A stretch of 64,000 nt of DNA from Muricoccus nepalensis (GCF_006438825.1 NZ_RCZP01000005.1:124001-188000), one strand, 5' to 3'. Shown: positions 7,591-16,508, counted from the stretch's first letter. The notes: generated by a model not told the origin, from the sequence alone. A program made the numbers and translations.

Positions 7591-9498
7591 TCAGGCGGCG
7601 GCGGGCGCTTCCAGCGCTAGGTGTGCAGCGGCCGGACCGGGTCGCCCGAAGAGCCATCCCTGCGCCTCCGCGCAGCTCTCGGCCCGCAGGACCTCGAGCT
7701 GCTCCTCCGTCTCGACCCCCTCGGCCACGACGGGCAGGCCCAGGCCGCGGGCTAGCCCGAGCACGGCGCGGACGATCGTCGCGTCCTGCGCGGACCCTCC
7801 TCCGAGCCCGGCCACGAAGCGCCGGTCGACCTTGATCTTGTCGAAGGGGAAGGCCTGGAGCGTGGCAAGGGACGAGTAGCCCGTGCCGAAGTCGTCGAGC
7901 GCGATTCGCACGCCGAGCGCGCGCACGCGGCGGAGCGCCTCGAGGGCGGCGTCCGTCTCGCGGATGAGCACGCCCTCGGTTACCTCGAGTTCCAGCCGCG
8001 CCGGCGGCAGGCCGGTCCGCGCCAGGACGCGCTCGACCATCTCGGCGAAGACGGGGCCCCGCTGCACCTGCACCGGGGAGACGTTGACTGCAACGAAGAG
8101 CGGCACGGGCCAGCGGGCAGCCTCGGCGCAGGCCTGCTCGAGCGCCCATTCGCCGAGGGCGACGATGCTGCCGTTCGCCTCCGCCACACTGATGAAGACG
8201 TCGGGCGGCACCATGCCGCGCGCGGGGTGGCGCCAGCGAAGCAGCGCCTCGAAGCCCAGGACGCGTCGCGTGCCGACGTCGACGAGCGGCTGGTAGGCCA
8301 CCGACATCTCGCCTTGCGACACGGCGGCCGCGAGATCGGCCTCGAGCGCGCGGCGCTCGCGCGCTTCCCGCTCCATGGCCGGGTGGTAGTAGACGGACCG
8401 CCTGCCGCCCGACGCCTTGGCGCGCTGGAGCGCGGTGCCGGCGGCGGCGAGCAGCGCGTCGACCGCCTCCCCGTCCGCGGGCGCGACGGCGACGCCGATG
8501 GAGGCGCCGATGTTCCGGATCGTCGCCTTGCCGCTGACATAGGGCAGGCCCAGGGCGGCCACCAGGCGCGCCGCCAGGGGCTCGGCGGCGCCGGGCTGCT
8601 CGTTGCCGACCTGCACGATCGCGAACTCGTCGCCCCCAAGCCGGGCGACGGTGTCACCGCTCCGGACGAGGCTCGACAGCCGGCGCGCGGCCTCCATGAG
8701 GAGGACGTCCCCGGCCTCGTGGCCGTGCAGCTCGTTCACCTCCTTGAAGCCGTCGAGGTCTATGCAGAGCACGGCCACCTCCGCCGCTTGGCCGCGGCGG
8801 CGGCGGCGATGCTTCAGCACCTCCTCCAGCCGGTCGCGCAGCACGGCGCGGTTGGCCAGGCCGGTGAGGCCGTCATGCTCGGCGAGGTAGCGGATGCGCG
8901 CCTCGGCCGCGTGGCGCTCGGTGACGTCCTGGCAAACGGCGTGGAGCGCGTGGACGGCCCCGCCCTCCTGGCGCGGCCGGACCTCGGTCCAGATCCGGCG
9001 CTCGCGCCCGTCCGGGCAGACCGCCCGCCACTCATAGGCCTCGGCCATGCCCGCGCGGGCGCGCCGGTGCGCGGCCTCCACCTCCTCGCGGTCGGCAGGA
9101 TGGACGAGCGCGTGGTACTCCTCCCGGCCCGCGGGGCCCCGCGCGGGATCCAGGCCGAGGACGCGGTAGAGCTCCGGCGACCAGGTCCAGCTCTCGACTC
9201 CGGCGTGGAGCTCGGCCTGCCATGTCCCGAGGCGCGCCATCTCGTGGGCGAGCGCGAGGTCCCGCTTGCTGCTCTCCGAGAGCGCGATCGCGCGCCGGGC
9301 GACGTGCAGCACGGCGTTCCCCAGCATGGCGAGCTTCTGCGCGGAGAGGTCGGCGCTCTTCACGTCGAGGCGGACGTCGAGGTTGCCCGCCGCCACCGCG
9401 CAGATCTGGCCGCAGATCTCCTCGACCGCGCTGCGCAGGTCGGCGTCGGACTCGCTGGTGGATGGCGGGACCCGCGGCGGGACCGGAGTCGGTGTCAC
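7591..9498 (-). CDS. PAS-GGDEF-EAL cyclic-di-GMP cyclase/phosphodiesterase
   Basis: 635 residues, cytoplasmic. An N-terminal helical region (1-85), a PAS domain (about 88-195, ending in CQDVTERHAAEAR), a GGDEF cyclase domain with intact RLGGDEF (GGDEF at 288-292) and an upstream I-site RSGD (279-282), then an EAL phosphodiesterase domain with FEALLRWRHP (EAL 417-419), DDFGTGYSSL and KVDRRFV. Both active sites look complete, so net activity cannot be told from sequence. The GTG start at 9498 overlaps the stop of the H-NOX gene (GTGA), so the pair is co-translated; H-NOX proteins are known partners that control such enzymes in response to NO. Confidence 0.93.
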   Translation of the reverse strand: MTPTPVPPRVPPSTSESDADLRSAVEEICGQICAVAAGNLDVRLDVKSADLSAQKLAMLGNAVLHVARRAIALSESSKRDLALAHEMARLGTWQAELHAGVESWTWSPELYRVLGLDPARGPAGREEYHALVHPADREEVEAAHRRARAGMAEAYEWRAVCPDGRERRIWTEVRPRQEGGAVHALHAVCQDVTERHAAEARIRYLAEHDGLTGLANRAVLRDRLEEVLKHRRRRRGQAAEVAVLCIDLDGFKEVNELHGHEAGDVLLMEAARRLSSLVRSGDTVARLGGDEFAIVQVGNEQPGAAEPLAARLVAALGLPYVSGKATIRNIGASIGVAVAPADGEAVDALLAAAGTALQRAKASGGRRSVYYHPAMEREARERRALEADLAAAVSQGEMSVAYQPLVDVGTRRVLGFEALLRWRHPARGMVPPDVFISVAEANGSIVALGEWALEQACAEAARWPVPLFVAVNVSPVQVQRGPVFAEMVERVLARTGLPPARLELEVTEGVLIRETDAALEALRRVRALGVRIALDDFGTGYSSLATLQAFPFDKIKVDRRFVAGLGGGSAQDATIVRAVLGLARGLGLPVVAEGVETEEQLEVLRAESCAEAQGWLFGRPGPAAAHLALEAPAAA

Positions 9499-10064
9499 GC
9501 GGCGGCCTGCGCCGGTTGCTCGAGGACCTCGACGGCCATGATGCATTCCGCGTCCCCTGGCCCGCCCGCCTCGTAGCGGACCCGGGTGGGCTCGCCGAAC
9601 TCCTCGCCCAGGCGGCACGCGACCGCGGCGTAGAGGCCGGCGAGGCGGTTCTCGGAACGGTAGAAGACGCGCACGCCGCCCGGCATCGGCTCGACCCGGA
9701 ACTTGGCCGCGACGTGGTCGCGCTGCCCCTCCTTGAGGCCCGCCGCGAGGGTGTTGTGCACCTCCGGCTGGTGCAGCAGGAAGTCGCGCACCCGGGGGCG
9801 CCGGTTGAAGAAGGCGGGGAACATCGTGCGCGAGCGATCGAGGAAGAAGGGCGCGAAGGCGGCGAAGGCGGCCTCCTCGGACAGGCCGAGGCGCGCGCAG
9901 GCGGCGTCGAGGATGCGGCGGCACTGCCGGTCGGCGTAGCCCGCGTCGATGCGGAACGCCTCGTTCGGGTCAAAGCCCGCCTCGGCGAGGATCTCGCCGC
10001 GGACAGCCGGGCCGGCGGTCTCCTCGAGGAAGGCGCTGAGGAGATAGGGCACCCAACCGATCAT
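9495..10064 (-). CDS. H-NOX (heme NO/O2-binding) sensor protein
   Basis: 189 residues, within the usual 180-190 of bacterial H-NOX. The probable proximal haem ligand is His103 in FLLHQPEVHNTL. The porphyrin-binding motif YxSxR appears as Y135-R-S137-E-N-R140, with one extra residue before Arg. It contains no distal-pocket signature that I can assign, so whether it is NO-selective is unknown. ATG 10064 has GGAG 9 nt upstream; longer readings add a non-homologous leader. It is coupled to the downstream GGDEF-EAL gene, the classic H-NOX/c-di-GMP pairing of Legionella and Shewanella. Confidence 0.8.
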   Translation of the reverse strand: MIGWVPYLLSAFLEETAGPAVRGEILAEAGFDPNEAFRIDAGYADRQCRRILDAACARLGLSEEAAFAAFAPFFLDRSRTMFPAFFNRRPRVRDFLLHQPEVHNTLAAGLKEGQRDHVAAKFRVEPMPGGVRVFYRSENRLAGLYAAVACRLGEEFGEPTRVRYEAGGPGDAECIMAVEVLEQPAQAAA

Positions 10065-10222
10065 CCGCTTGCACTCCGATGGGAGGGGAAGTTCCGGGGG
10101 TGCCGCGCGATCCGTCCCCCTGCGGGGTGGTAACTCCTGCCCCCCTACCAGGGCGTTAAGGGGCACCGCTTCCCGGGGGCCGGCGCCGTGGCATGATCGG
10201 TGGGCGTGGAGGAGGGCGAGCG

Positions 10223-11116
10223 ATGATCCTGCGGAGTCAGGAGGACGTGACCGCGGCGGTGCTGGCCGTCATGGAGCGCACGCGTGACCCGCGGATGCGC
10301 GAGATCATGGTCTCGCTCGTGCGGCACCTGCACGGCTTCGTCCGCGACGTGCGGATGACCGAGGCGGAGTTCCGCCAGGCGAACGCCATTCTCAACGAGA
10401 TCGGCCAGCGGACGACGGACACGCACAACGAGATGGTGCTCATGTCGGGCTCGCTTGGCGTCTCCTCCCTCGTCTGCCTGCTGAACAACGGCGACAACGG
10501 CAGCACGGAGACCTCGCAGTCGCTGCTCGGCCCCTTCTGGCGGCTCGATTCGCCGCGGGTGGAGAACGGCGGCTCGCTGCTGCGCTCCCCAACCTCGGGC
10601 GACGCGCTCTTCATGACGGGGCGCGTGCAGGACCGGCAGGGCCACCCCATCGCGGGGGCGGAGGTGGACGTCTGGCACTCCTCCCCGGTCGGGCTCTACG
10701 AGAACCAGGACCCCGCGCAGGCCGACATGAACCTGCGGGGGAAGTTCACGACCGACGCGGAGGGGCGGTTCTGGTTCCGCTCGATCCGGCCGGCGGGCTA
10801 CCCGATCCCGACGGACGGCGTGGTCGGCCGGCTCCTCGCGATGCAGGACCGCCACCCCTACCGCCCGGCCCATGTCCACGCCCTCGTCTTCAAGGAGGGG
10901 TTCAAGACGCTGACTTCGCAGGTCTACGCCGCGGACGACCCCTGCCTCGAGACGGACGTGCAGTTCGGCGTGACGCGAGCGCTGATCGGGGATTACCGCC
11001 GCCACGACGGGCCGCACCCGTCCGAGCCCGGGGTCGCGGCGCCCTGGTACTCGCTCGACTACACCTTCACGATGGAGCCGGGCGAGGCGGTGCTGCCGCG
11101 GGCGCCCATCCGCTAG
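10223..11116 (+). CDS. intradiol ring-cleavage dioxygenase (catechol/hydroxyquinol 1,2-dioxygenase type)
   Basis: 297 residues, cytoplasmic non-haem Fe(III) enzyme that opens an aromatic ring between two hydroxyls. The N-terminal helical dimer domain (about 10-100) precedes a beta-sandwich. The Tyr-Tyr-His-His iron set is visible: Tyr in GLYENQ, Tyr in AGYPIP, and both His in RPAHVHALV. The arrangement fits hydroxyquinol or catechol 1,2-dioxygenases rather than protocatechuate enzymes. ATG 10223 is preceded by GGAGGAGGG. It stands alone; its stop overlaps the stop of the convergent 91-residue gene. Confidence 0.9.
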   Translation: MILRSQEDVTAAVLAVMERTRDPRMREIMVSLVRHLHGFVRDVRMTEAEFRQANAILNEIGQRTTDTHNEMVLMSGSLGVSSLVCLLNNGDNGSTETSQSLLGPFWRLDSPRVENGGSLLRSPTSGDALFMTGRVQDRQGHPIAGAEVDVWHSSPVGLYENQDPAQADMNLRGKFTTDAEGRFWFRSIRPAGYPIPTDGVVGRLLAMQDRHPYRPAHVHALVFKEGFKTLTSQVYAADDPCLETDVQFGVTRALIGDYRRHDGPHPSEPGVAAPWYSLDYTFTMEPGEAVLPRAPIR

Positions 11117-11388
11117 CGGGACTGGTCGGGCGTCGGCCGCTGGGCGGTGCCGGGGTCGCGTCCCGGCGCCCGCTCGCCGCCCGCGGAGGGGGCGGAGGCC
11201 GCGGGGGTGGAGACGGGGCTGCGGGTCGCGGCGGCCGGCCCCTGCCCCATGTGCCGGGTCTCGCGGCCGGGGGTGATGAGGGTGGTCGGCGGCCCGCCCT
11301 CCCCCAGACGCGCGGCGTCCTGCGCCCCGGCGCTCACGGGGAGGAGGGCTGCCAGGAGGGCGGCCGCGAGGGCGGGGCACCGACGCAC
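11113..11388 (-). CDS. 91-residue exported protein at the end of the molybdenum hydroxylase operon
   Basis: The GTG start at 11388 lies 2 nt after the stop of the molybdopterin subunit. The N-terminus (VRRCPALAAALLAALLPVSA) is a signal peptide ending near AGAQ; the rest is rich in Pro, Gly, Ser and Ala with no recognisable fold. No cysteine remains after the signal, so it is not a cytochrome. Position implies co-expression with the periplasmic hydroxylase. It tail-overlaps the dioxygenase gene by 4 nt. Coding status is supported mainly by the signal peptide and tight spacing. Confidence 0.55.
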   Translation of the reverse strand: MRRCPALAAALLAALLPVSAGAQDAARLGEGGPPTTLITPGRETRHMGQGPAAATRSPVSTPAASAPSAGGERAPGRDPGTAQRPTPDQSR

Positions 11389-11390
11389 CG

Positions 11391-13676
11391 CTAGGCCCCG
11401 GCGAGCGCGGCCCGCACGCGCTCGGGCGTGAAGGGGCCGCGGCGGAGGCGGACGCCGGTCGCGTCGAAGACGGCGTTGGCGATGGCGGCGCCGGCCGTGC
11501 GCACGGCGGGCTCCCCCGCGCCGGTCGGGCGGATGTCGGGGCGGTTGATGAGGACCACCTCCACCGCCTCCGGCGCCTCGGCGACGTCGAGGATGGGGTA
11601 GGTCGCCCAGTCCACGCTGGTGACGTTGTTGCGGTCGAAGGTGACCTCCTCCCGCAGCGCGCGGCTGGTGCCGTAAATGAGCGCGTTCTCCACGCAGCGG
11701 CGCAGCCCGTCGGGGTTGATGATGAGGCCGCAGTCCTGCCCGACCACCATGCGCCTGACGCGGATGGCGCCGCTGCCCCGGTCCACCTCGACCTCGGCGA
11801 CGAGGCCCACGACGGTGCCGTCGCGCCGGGCGAGGGAGACGCCGCGGCCGCGGGCGCGGTCGCCGGGCGCGCCGCGGGGGCCGGCCGGGCGCGGCTCCCA
11901 GCCCGCCCGCTCCGTGATGGCGCGGAGGACGGCGATGTCCCGCTCCTCCCGCAGGTGGCGGAGGCGGAACTCGACGGGGTCGGCGCCGGTCGCCGCCGCC
12001 AGCTCGTCGACGAAGCTCTCGGCCGCGAAGATCAGCTCCGGCCCGAGGGGGTCCCGGAGGTGCGAGGTCCGCAGCGGCGAGGCGCGGTCGAGCAGCGGGG
12101 GGATGGTTTCCCAGGCCATGAGGCGCGCGGGGAAGGCGTAGGGCTCGGTCGGCACGAAGTCGCCGGGGAAGAGGTAGGTGTCCTGCGGGTTCAGCCCGCC
12201 GCCCAGGACCTGGCTGGCCAGGCTGTCGCGGGGGTCGGCCTCGCTGGTCGCGATGTTGGTGCGGGAGAAGGCCTTGCTCTCGAAGGTGATGCCGACCACC
12301 CGCCCCTCGGCGTCGAGCCCCGCGCGGACGCGCTGGACGGAGGCGGGGCTCTTCGTGTCCCAGCCGTGGCCCTCGTGGCGCGTGTACTGGACGCGGACGG
12401 GGGCGCCGAGCTCGCGGGAGAGGAAGGCGGCGTCGAAGGGGGTGTCGCCCGCGTCGTTGCGGCCGTAGGAGCCGGGGCCGGTGACCCAGACGGCGTGCAC
12501 CGTCTCCGGCGGCACGCCGAGGAACTTGGCGACCCCGTCGCGCACGGCGTGGGGCTTCTGGGATCCCGTCCAGATGCGCACGCCCTCCGGCCGCACGTCC
12601 GCGACCGCGCAGCCAGGCCCCATGCTGCTGTGGGAGTGGAAGGGCCACTCGTACTCGGCCGCGACGACCCGGGCGGCGCCGGCGATGGCGGCGGGGGCGT
12701 CGCCCTCCTGCAGGGGCACGCCGCGCTTGGTGGCGGGCGCGTTGCGGATGTGGTCGTAGAGCGCGGCCTGCTCGGGGAAGGGCGGCGCGGCCTCGGACCA
12801 GGTGACCTTCAGCGCCGCCGCCGCGCGGATCGCGTCCCATTCGCGCGGGGCCGCGACCGCGAGGAAGCCCTCCTTCCACACGGCGCGGGCGCCGGGGATG
12901 GCGCGCAGCGGCGCCTCGTCGACGGCGACGGGCCTCGCCCCCGCGACCGGCGGGCGCAGCATGCGCGCGTGCAGCATGCCCGGCAGGCGGATGTCCGTGA
13001 CGTAGGCGTGGCGGGCGAAGACCTTCTCCGCGATGTCCCGGCGCGGCACGGCGGTGCCGACGACCTTGTAGTCGGCGATGGGCTTCGGCCGCGCCCTGCC
13101 CTCCACGTTCAGGTCGTTGCCGTAGCGGCCGTTCCAGCGCAGCTCGGCGTCCAGGCGGCGGTCGCCGATCAGCTCCTCGTAGGTCACCCGGCGGGCGGGA
13201 TCGGCGGCGACGCTCACGGTGCCGTCCTCCACGCGCAGCGCGCCGGGCGGCACGCCGAGGCGGGCCGCGGCCATCTCCACGAGCATCAGCCGGGCCTCGG
13301 CGGCGGCGTTGCGGAGCGGCACGGCCCCCTGGGACACGCCCGAGGCGTTGCTCGCGCCACCCTGGTTCACCGTGCGCGCCGTGTCGCCCATGACGACGCG
13401 GACGCGCGCGGGCGGGAGGTCGAGCTCCTCCGCGACGATCTGGGCGATGGCGACGTCGAGCCCCTGCCCGCCGTCGATCTTCCCGAAGAAGGCGGTCGCG
13501 GTGCCATCGGCGTGGACGGCGACGTAGGAGGCGAGCCGGCCGGGCGGCGGCAGCGGCGAGAGGGGGGCGCCCGCCCCGGCGGGCTGCGCCGGCGCCTCGC
13601 CGGGCGCCGCGGCGACGGTGACAACGAGGGCGCCGGTCGCGCGGAGCGCGGCGCGGCGGGAGAGCCGGAGGGTCAT
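11391..13676 (-). CDS. molybdopterin-binding subunit of a xanthine dehydrogenase-family hydroxylase (IorB/NicB type)
   Basis: 761 residues. The large subunit carries the Mo-cofactor and hydroxylates N-heterocycles or aldehydes with water as oxygen source. The N-terminus TLRLSRRAALRATGAL resembles a Tat signal, so the folded enzyme is probably exported to the periplasm. Typical Ald_Xan_dh_C2 segments follow (GKIDGGQGLDVAIAQIVAEEL, TGPGSYGRNDAGDTPFDAAFL), and the catalytic Glu sits in PTGAGEPAVRTAG near the C-terminus. The 2Fe-2S subunit is encoded 10 nt upstream. No FAD subunit is present, as in isoquinoline 1-oxidoreductase and nicotinate dehydrogenase, which use cytochromes as acceptors. Substrate unknown. 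Confidence 0.9.
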   Translation of the reverse strand: MTLRLSRRAALRATGALVVTVAAAPGEAPAQPAGAGAPLSPLPPPGRLASYVAVHADGTATAFFGKIDGGQGLDVAIAQIVAEELDLPPARVRVVMGDTARTVNQGGASNASGVSQGAVPLRNAAAEARLMLVEMAAARLGVPPGALRVEDGTVSVAADPARRVTYEELIGDRRLDAELRWNGRYGNDLNVEGRARPKPIADYKVVGTAVPRRDIAEKVFARHAYVTDIRLPGMLHARMLRPPVAGARPVAVDEAPLRAIPGARAVWKEGFLAVAAPREWDAIRAAAALKVTWSEAAPPFPEQAALYDHIRNAPATKRGVPLQEGDAPAAIAGAARVVAAEYEWPFHSHSSMGPGCAVADVRPEGVRIWTGSQKPHAVRDGVAKFLGVPPETVHAVWVTGPGSYGRNDAGDTPFDAAFLSRELGAPVRVQYTRHEGHGWDTKSPASVQRVRAGLDAEGRVVGITFESKAFSRTNIATSEADPRDSLASQVLGGGLNPQDTYLFPGDFVPTEPYAFPARLMAWETIPPLLDRASPLRTSHLRDPLGPELIFAAESFVDELAAATGADPVEFRLRHLREERDIAVLRAITERAGWEPRPAGPRGAPGDRARGRGVSLARRDGTVVGLVAEVEVDRGSGAIRVRRMVVGQDCGLIINPDGLRRCVENALIYGTSRALREEVTFDRNNVTSVDWATYPILDVAEAPEAVEVVLINRPDIRPTGAGEPAVRTAGAAIANAVFDATGVRLRRGPFTPERVRAALAGA

Positions 13677-13686
13677 GGCGCGCCCC

Positions 13687-14151
13687 TCACGCGAGGCTCG
13701 CCGCGCGCTTGACCGCGCGCAGGATGGCCATGTGCGTGCCGCAGCGGCACTTGAGGCCGGTCAGGGCCTCGCGGATCTGCGCCTCGCTGGGGTCGCGGTT
13801 GTCGCGGAGGAAGGCGGCGGCGGTCATGATCCAGCCGTTGATGCAGTAGCCGCATTGCGGCACCTGCTCGTCGATGTAGGCCTGCTGGACCGGGTGGGGG
13901 CGCTCGGGCGTGCCGAGGCCGGCGAGCGTCGTCACCGCGCGCCCCTCGGCCGCCGAGGTTGGGGTGACGCAGGAGCGGGTCGGCACGCCGTCGAGGTGGA
14001 CGGTGCAGGCGCCGCACTGGGCGAGGCCGCAGCCGAAGCGCGGGTTGTCGAGGCCGAGGTCGTCGCGCAGGGCGTAGAGCAGCGGCATGTCGGGATCGAC
14101 CGTGACGGTCTCGTCCTTCCCGTCCACCCGGAAGGTGATCCTGGTCGCCAT
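13687..14151 (-). CDS. (2Fe-2S) subunit of the molybdenum hydroxylase (IorA/NicA type)
   Basis: 154 residues, the usual size. A plant-type ferredoxin domain with FGCGLAQCGACTVHLDG (first cluster) is followed by the four-helix domain with QCGYCINGW and KCRCGTH (second cluster). It passes electrons from the Mo site to an outside acceptor. It has no signal of its own, so it probably crosses the membrane with the Tat-tagged large subunit. ATG 14151 has GAGGGAGGG upstream. First gene of a three-gene operon (13687-14151, 11391-13676, 11113-11388). Confidence 0.93.
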   Translation of the reverse strand: MATRITFRVDGKDETVTVDPDMPLLYALRDDLGLDNPRFGCGLAQCGACTVHLDGVPTRSCVTPTSAAEGRAVTTLAGLGTPERPHPVQQAYIDEQVPQCGYCINGWIMTAAAFLRDNRDPSEAQIREALTGLKCRCGTHMAILRAVKRAASLA

Positions 14152-14293
14152 GCGCCCTCCCCTCGCCGCGCGTTCGCCGCGCCTTGAGGGAAACTCTGGA
14201 CCCGCGCCCGCCCGCGGCACAAGCGGGCCCGCGCCGGCTGACGCGCGGGGGGGGGTGGGCGCCCCGGGGCGGGGGGCGTGCTAGAGGGCGCGG

Positions 14294-15760
14294 ATGCAGC
14301 CCCCCCGCCCGTCCCCCTCCGCCGCGCGGCCCCTCCCCGCGGGGCGCTTCGTGACGGGCTCCACCCTGCGGCACGTCCTGGTGATGGCCAGCACCGGGGC
14401 GGTGGGGCTCGTGGCAGTCTTCGCGGTCGACCTCCTCGCGCTGTTCTACATCTCGCGGCTGGGCGAGCGGCCGGTGGCGGCGGCGGTGGGCTTCGCGGGG
14501 GCGGTGGGCTTCTTCCAGATCGGCGTCGGGATCGGCCTGTCGATCGGGCTCGGCGCCGTCGTCTCGCGCGCGATCGGCGCGGGGGAGCGGGAGGAGGCGC
14601 GGCGGGTCGCGGCCTCGGGCCTTGCGCTCATGGTGGGGGTGATGGTCCTCATCGGGCTCGCCACCGTGGCCGCGGTGAACCCGCTGCTCGACTGGCTGGG
14701 CGCGACCGGCGAGACGCACCGGCTGGCCGCGCGCTACCTCGTCCTCACCGCGCCGACGGTGCCGCTGCTGGCGGCGGGGATGGGGCTCTCGGCGCTGCTC
14801 CGCTCGGTCGGCGACGCGCGGCGGGCGATGAACGTGACCCTCTTCGCCGCCGTCACCACCGCCGCGCTGGACCCGGTGCTCATCTTCGCGCTCGACCTCG
14901 GGCTGGACGGGGCGGCGGTCGGGGTGCTGGCCTCGCGGCTGGTGCTGGTGGGTCTCGCCTGGCACAGCGCCGCCCGGCGGCACGCGCTGGTTGGGCGGCT
15001 GCGGGTGGCCTCCCTGGCCTCCGACGCGCGGCGGGTGATGGCGGTGGCCGCGCCCGCGGTGCTGACCAACCTGGCGACGCCGGTGGCCTCGGCCTGGGTG
15101 ACCCAGGCCATCGCGACCTTCGGCCCGGCCGCCATTGCCGGGCAGGCGACGATCGAGCGGCTCTCGCCGGTCGCCTTCGGCATCGTCTACGCGCTCAGCG
15201 GGGCGGTGGGGCCGATCATGGCGCAGAACCTGGGCGCCGGGCGGCCGGACCGGGTGCGCGCGGTGCTGCGGGACAGCATGCTGGTGGTGCTGGCCGCCGT
15301 GCTCGCGGCCTGGGCGGTGCTCTGGGCCTGCCAGGACCTCGTCGTCGCGGCCTTCTCGGCCACGGGGGAGACGGCGGCGCTGATCCGGCTGTTCTGCAAC
15401 CTGCTGGCCGGGGGCTTCCTGTTCACGGGCGCGCTGTTCGTGGCGAACGCGGCCTTCAACAACCTCGGCCACCCGTTGCTGTCCACGCTGTTCAACTGGG
15501 GGCGGGCGACGCTGGGCACGATCCCCTTCGTCGCGCTCGGCGTGGGCTACGGGCCGGGCGGCGTGCTGGTCGCGCAGGTCGCGGCCTCGGCCCTCTTCGG
15601 CACGGCCGCGGCCCTCGTCGCCTTCCGCGTGGTCGGGCGGCTGGGCCGGGACGGCGACGCGGAGGAGGCGGGGCTGGAGGTCGCGCCCGCGAGCTCCGGG
15701 GCGCCCGCCGTCGCGGCCCTCGCCGCCCGGGCGCGCAGCGGGGCGGGGCCGGCGGGCTGA
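14294..15760 (+). CDS. MATE family efflux transporter
   Basis: 488 residues with about 12 hydrophobic segments in two homologous halves, the pattern of Na+- or H+-driven multidrug/organic-cation exporters of the inner membrane. Conserved stretches include LLALFYISRLGERPVAA near helix 1 and VGPIMAQNLGAGRPDRVR in the second half (the usual Q-N-x-G-A). An AGAGGGC site precedes ATG 14294. The C-terminal 40 residues are Ala/Gly-rich and probably disordered. It is divergent from the molybdenum hydroxylase operon; the 142-nt gap holds G-rich tracts but no clear promoter. Confidence 0.9.
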   Translation: MQPPRPSPSAARPLPAGRFVTGSTLRHVLVMASTGAVGLVAVFAVDLLALFYISRLGERPVAAAVGFAGAVGFFQIGVGIGLSIGLGAVVSRAIGAGEREEARRVAASGLALMVGVMVLIGLATVAAVNPLLDWLGATGETHRLAARYLVLTAPTVPLLAAGMGLSALLRSVGDARRAMNVTLFAAVTTAALDPVLIFALDLGLDGAAVGVLASRLVLVGLAWHSAARRHALVGRLRVASLASDARRVMAVAAPAVLTNLATPVASAWVTQAIATFGPAAIAGQATIERLSPVAFGIVYALSGAVGPIMAQNLGAGRPDRVRAVLRDSMLVVLAAVLAAWAVLWACQDLVVAAFSATGETAALIRLFCNLLAGGFLFTGALFVANAAFNNLGHPLLSTLFNWGRATLGTIPFVALGVGYGPGGVLVAQVAASALFGTAAALVAFRVVGRLGRDGDAEEAGLEVAPASSGAPAVAALAARARSGAGPAG

Positions 15761-15791
15761 AGCCCCGGCCCGGCCGACCGCGTCCCCGGGG

Positions 15792-16019
15792 TCAGCGGCG
15801 GCTGGAGCCGCCCATCCGGTCCCCGTCCTTGCTGACCCGCAGGTCGAGCATCTTCTGGTGGGCGGCGCGGTAGGCGTCCTCGGCGCTCTTGAAGCCGCTG
15901 CCGAGGCCGATCGCGAGGCCGCCGTCATTGGCCAGGCGCCACCGCCACTTGTTCTGGCCGAAGCCCCCGCGCTCCACCACGATGCGGATCTCGTCCAGAC
16001 CCTGGTCACCCCTGCTCAT
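15792..16019 (-). CDS. small hypothetical protein, YegP/DUF1508-like
   Basis: 75 residues, acidic-basic mixed, no signal or membrane segment. The pattern DEIRIVVERGGFGQNKWRWRL followed by GFKSAEDAYRAA recalls the DUF1508 (YegP) fold, in which a small sheet carries W-R-L and is followed by a stretch around SxxxA. The match is only by eye. An AGGACG site precedes ATG 16019. The gene is convergent with the MATE gene and divergent from the 69-residue ORF at 16193. Confidence 0.65.
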   Translation of the reverse strand: MSRGDQGLDEIRIVVERGGFGQNKWRWRLANDGGLAIGLGSGFKSAEDAYRAAHQKMLDLRVSKDGDRMGGSSRR

Positions 16020-16192
16020 CGTCCTGGTTCCTCTCGCGACAACAAGGCATCCACAGAACGCTCACTATCTCGTGAGTAAGCATGATCGCAAGATAATTTG
16101 CGTCCGTTCCACCCACGGCTAGCTTTTTCCGGCCGCCACCCCCGCCCCGGTCCGGGACGGGCACCCGCCGGGCGGGAACCGGGAGGGAACGC

Positions 16193-16402
16193 ATGCCGCC
16201 GGACGCGCGCGACGAATGGCCGGAGGAGCCGCTCCGCCTGTGGGACAGCCTTCCGGAACCGGACCGGAGGGTCGTGCTGAGCGCCGTCTCACCGGCGGAC
16301 GTGGACGGGCGCCCCGTCGCGCCGCACGGCATCCAGCGGGCCATTGCCGCCGGGGCCGCGCTGACGCGAGAGGTGCTGGGCCGGGATCGGGCGCGGGGCT
16401 GA
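16193..16402 (+). CDS. hypothetical 69-residue protein
   Basis: A short charged protein (PEEPLRLWDSLPEPDRRVVL, then a C-terminal helix IQRAIAAGAALTREVLGRDR). I do not recognise it. A good GGGAGGG ribosome site stands 6 nt before ATG 16193, and codon usage fits the genome, which supports coding. The preceding A/T-richer stretch (16,060-16,120), with an inverted repeat CTCAC(16062-16066)/GTGAG(16073-16077), probably holds the promoters of this gene and the divergent 75-residue gene. Confidence 0.5.
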   Translation: MPPDARDEWPEEPLRLWDSLPEPDRRVVLSAVSPADVDGRPVAPHGIQRAIAAGAALTREVLGRDRARG

Positions 16403-16482
16403 CCGGCGTTGGCGGGGCGCCCGGCGCGCGGTCGAGTCGGGGAAGCGCGGGCGGTCCGCCCCTCGGCGCAGCGGGCCAGATA

Positions 16483-16508
16483 TTCGAAGATCGGCGATGT
16501 TTCGATAG
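16483..16508. promoter_or_regulatory. paired TCGAA operator, copy 1
   Basis: TTCGAAGAT at 16483-16491 and TTCGATAG at 16501-16508, with starts exactly 18 bp apart. It lies 125 nt upstream of the extradiol dioxygenase start in a region of locally low GC. The same layout recurs upstream of the hydrolase (18732) and the TctC gene (21856). The natural candidate to bind it is the GntR regulator encoded at 17999-18706. Confidence 0.6.

Noticed and set aside
11955-13712. 585-codon + frame opposite the molybdenum hydroxylase gene
   Set aside because: Antisense shadow; the - strand reading has clear Mo-hydroxylase motifs and a ribosome site.
14250-14280. G-rich tract before the MATE gene as a G-quadruplex or promoter
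   Set aside because: Runs of G are common in this genome; there is no regular four-tract spacing or promoter element to support a specific call.
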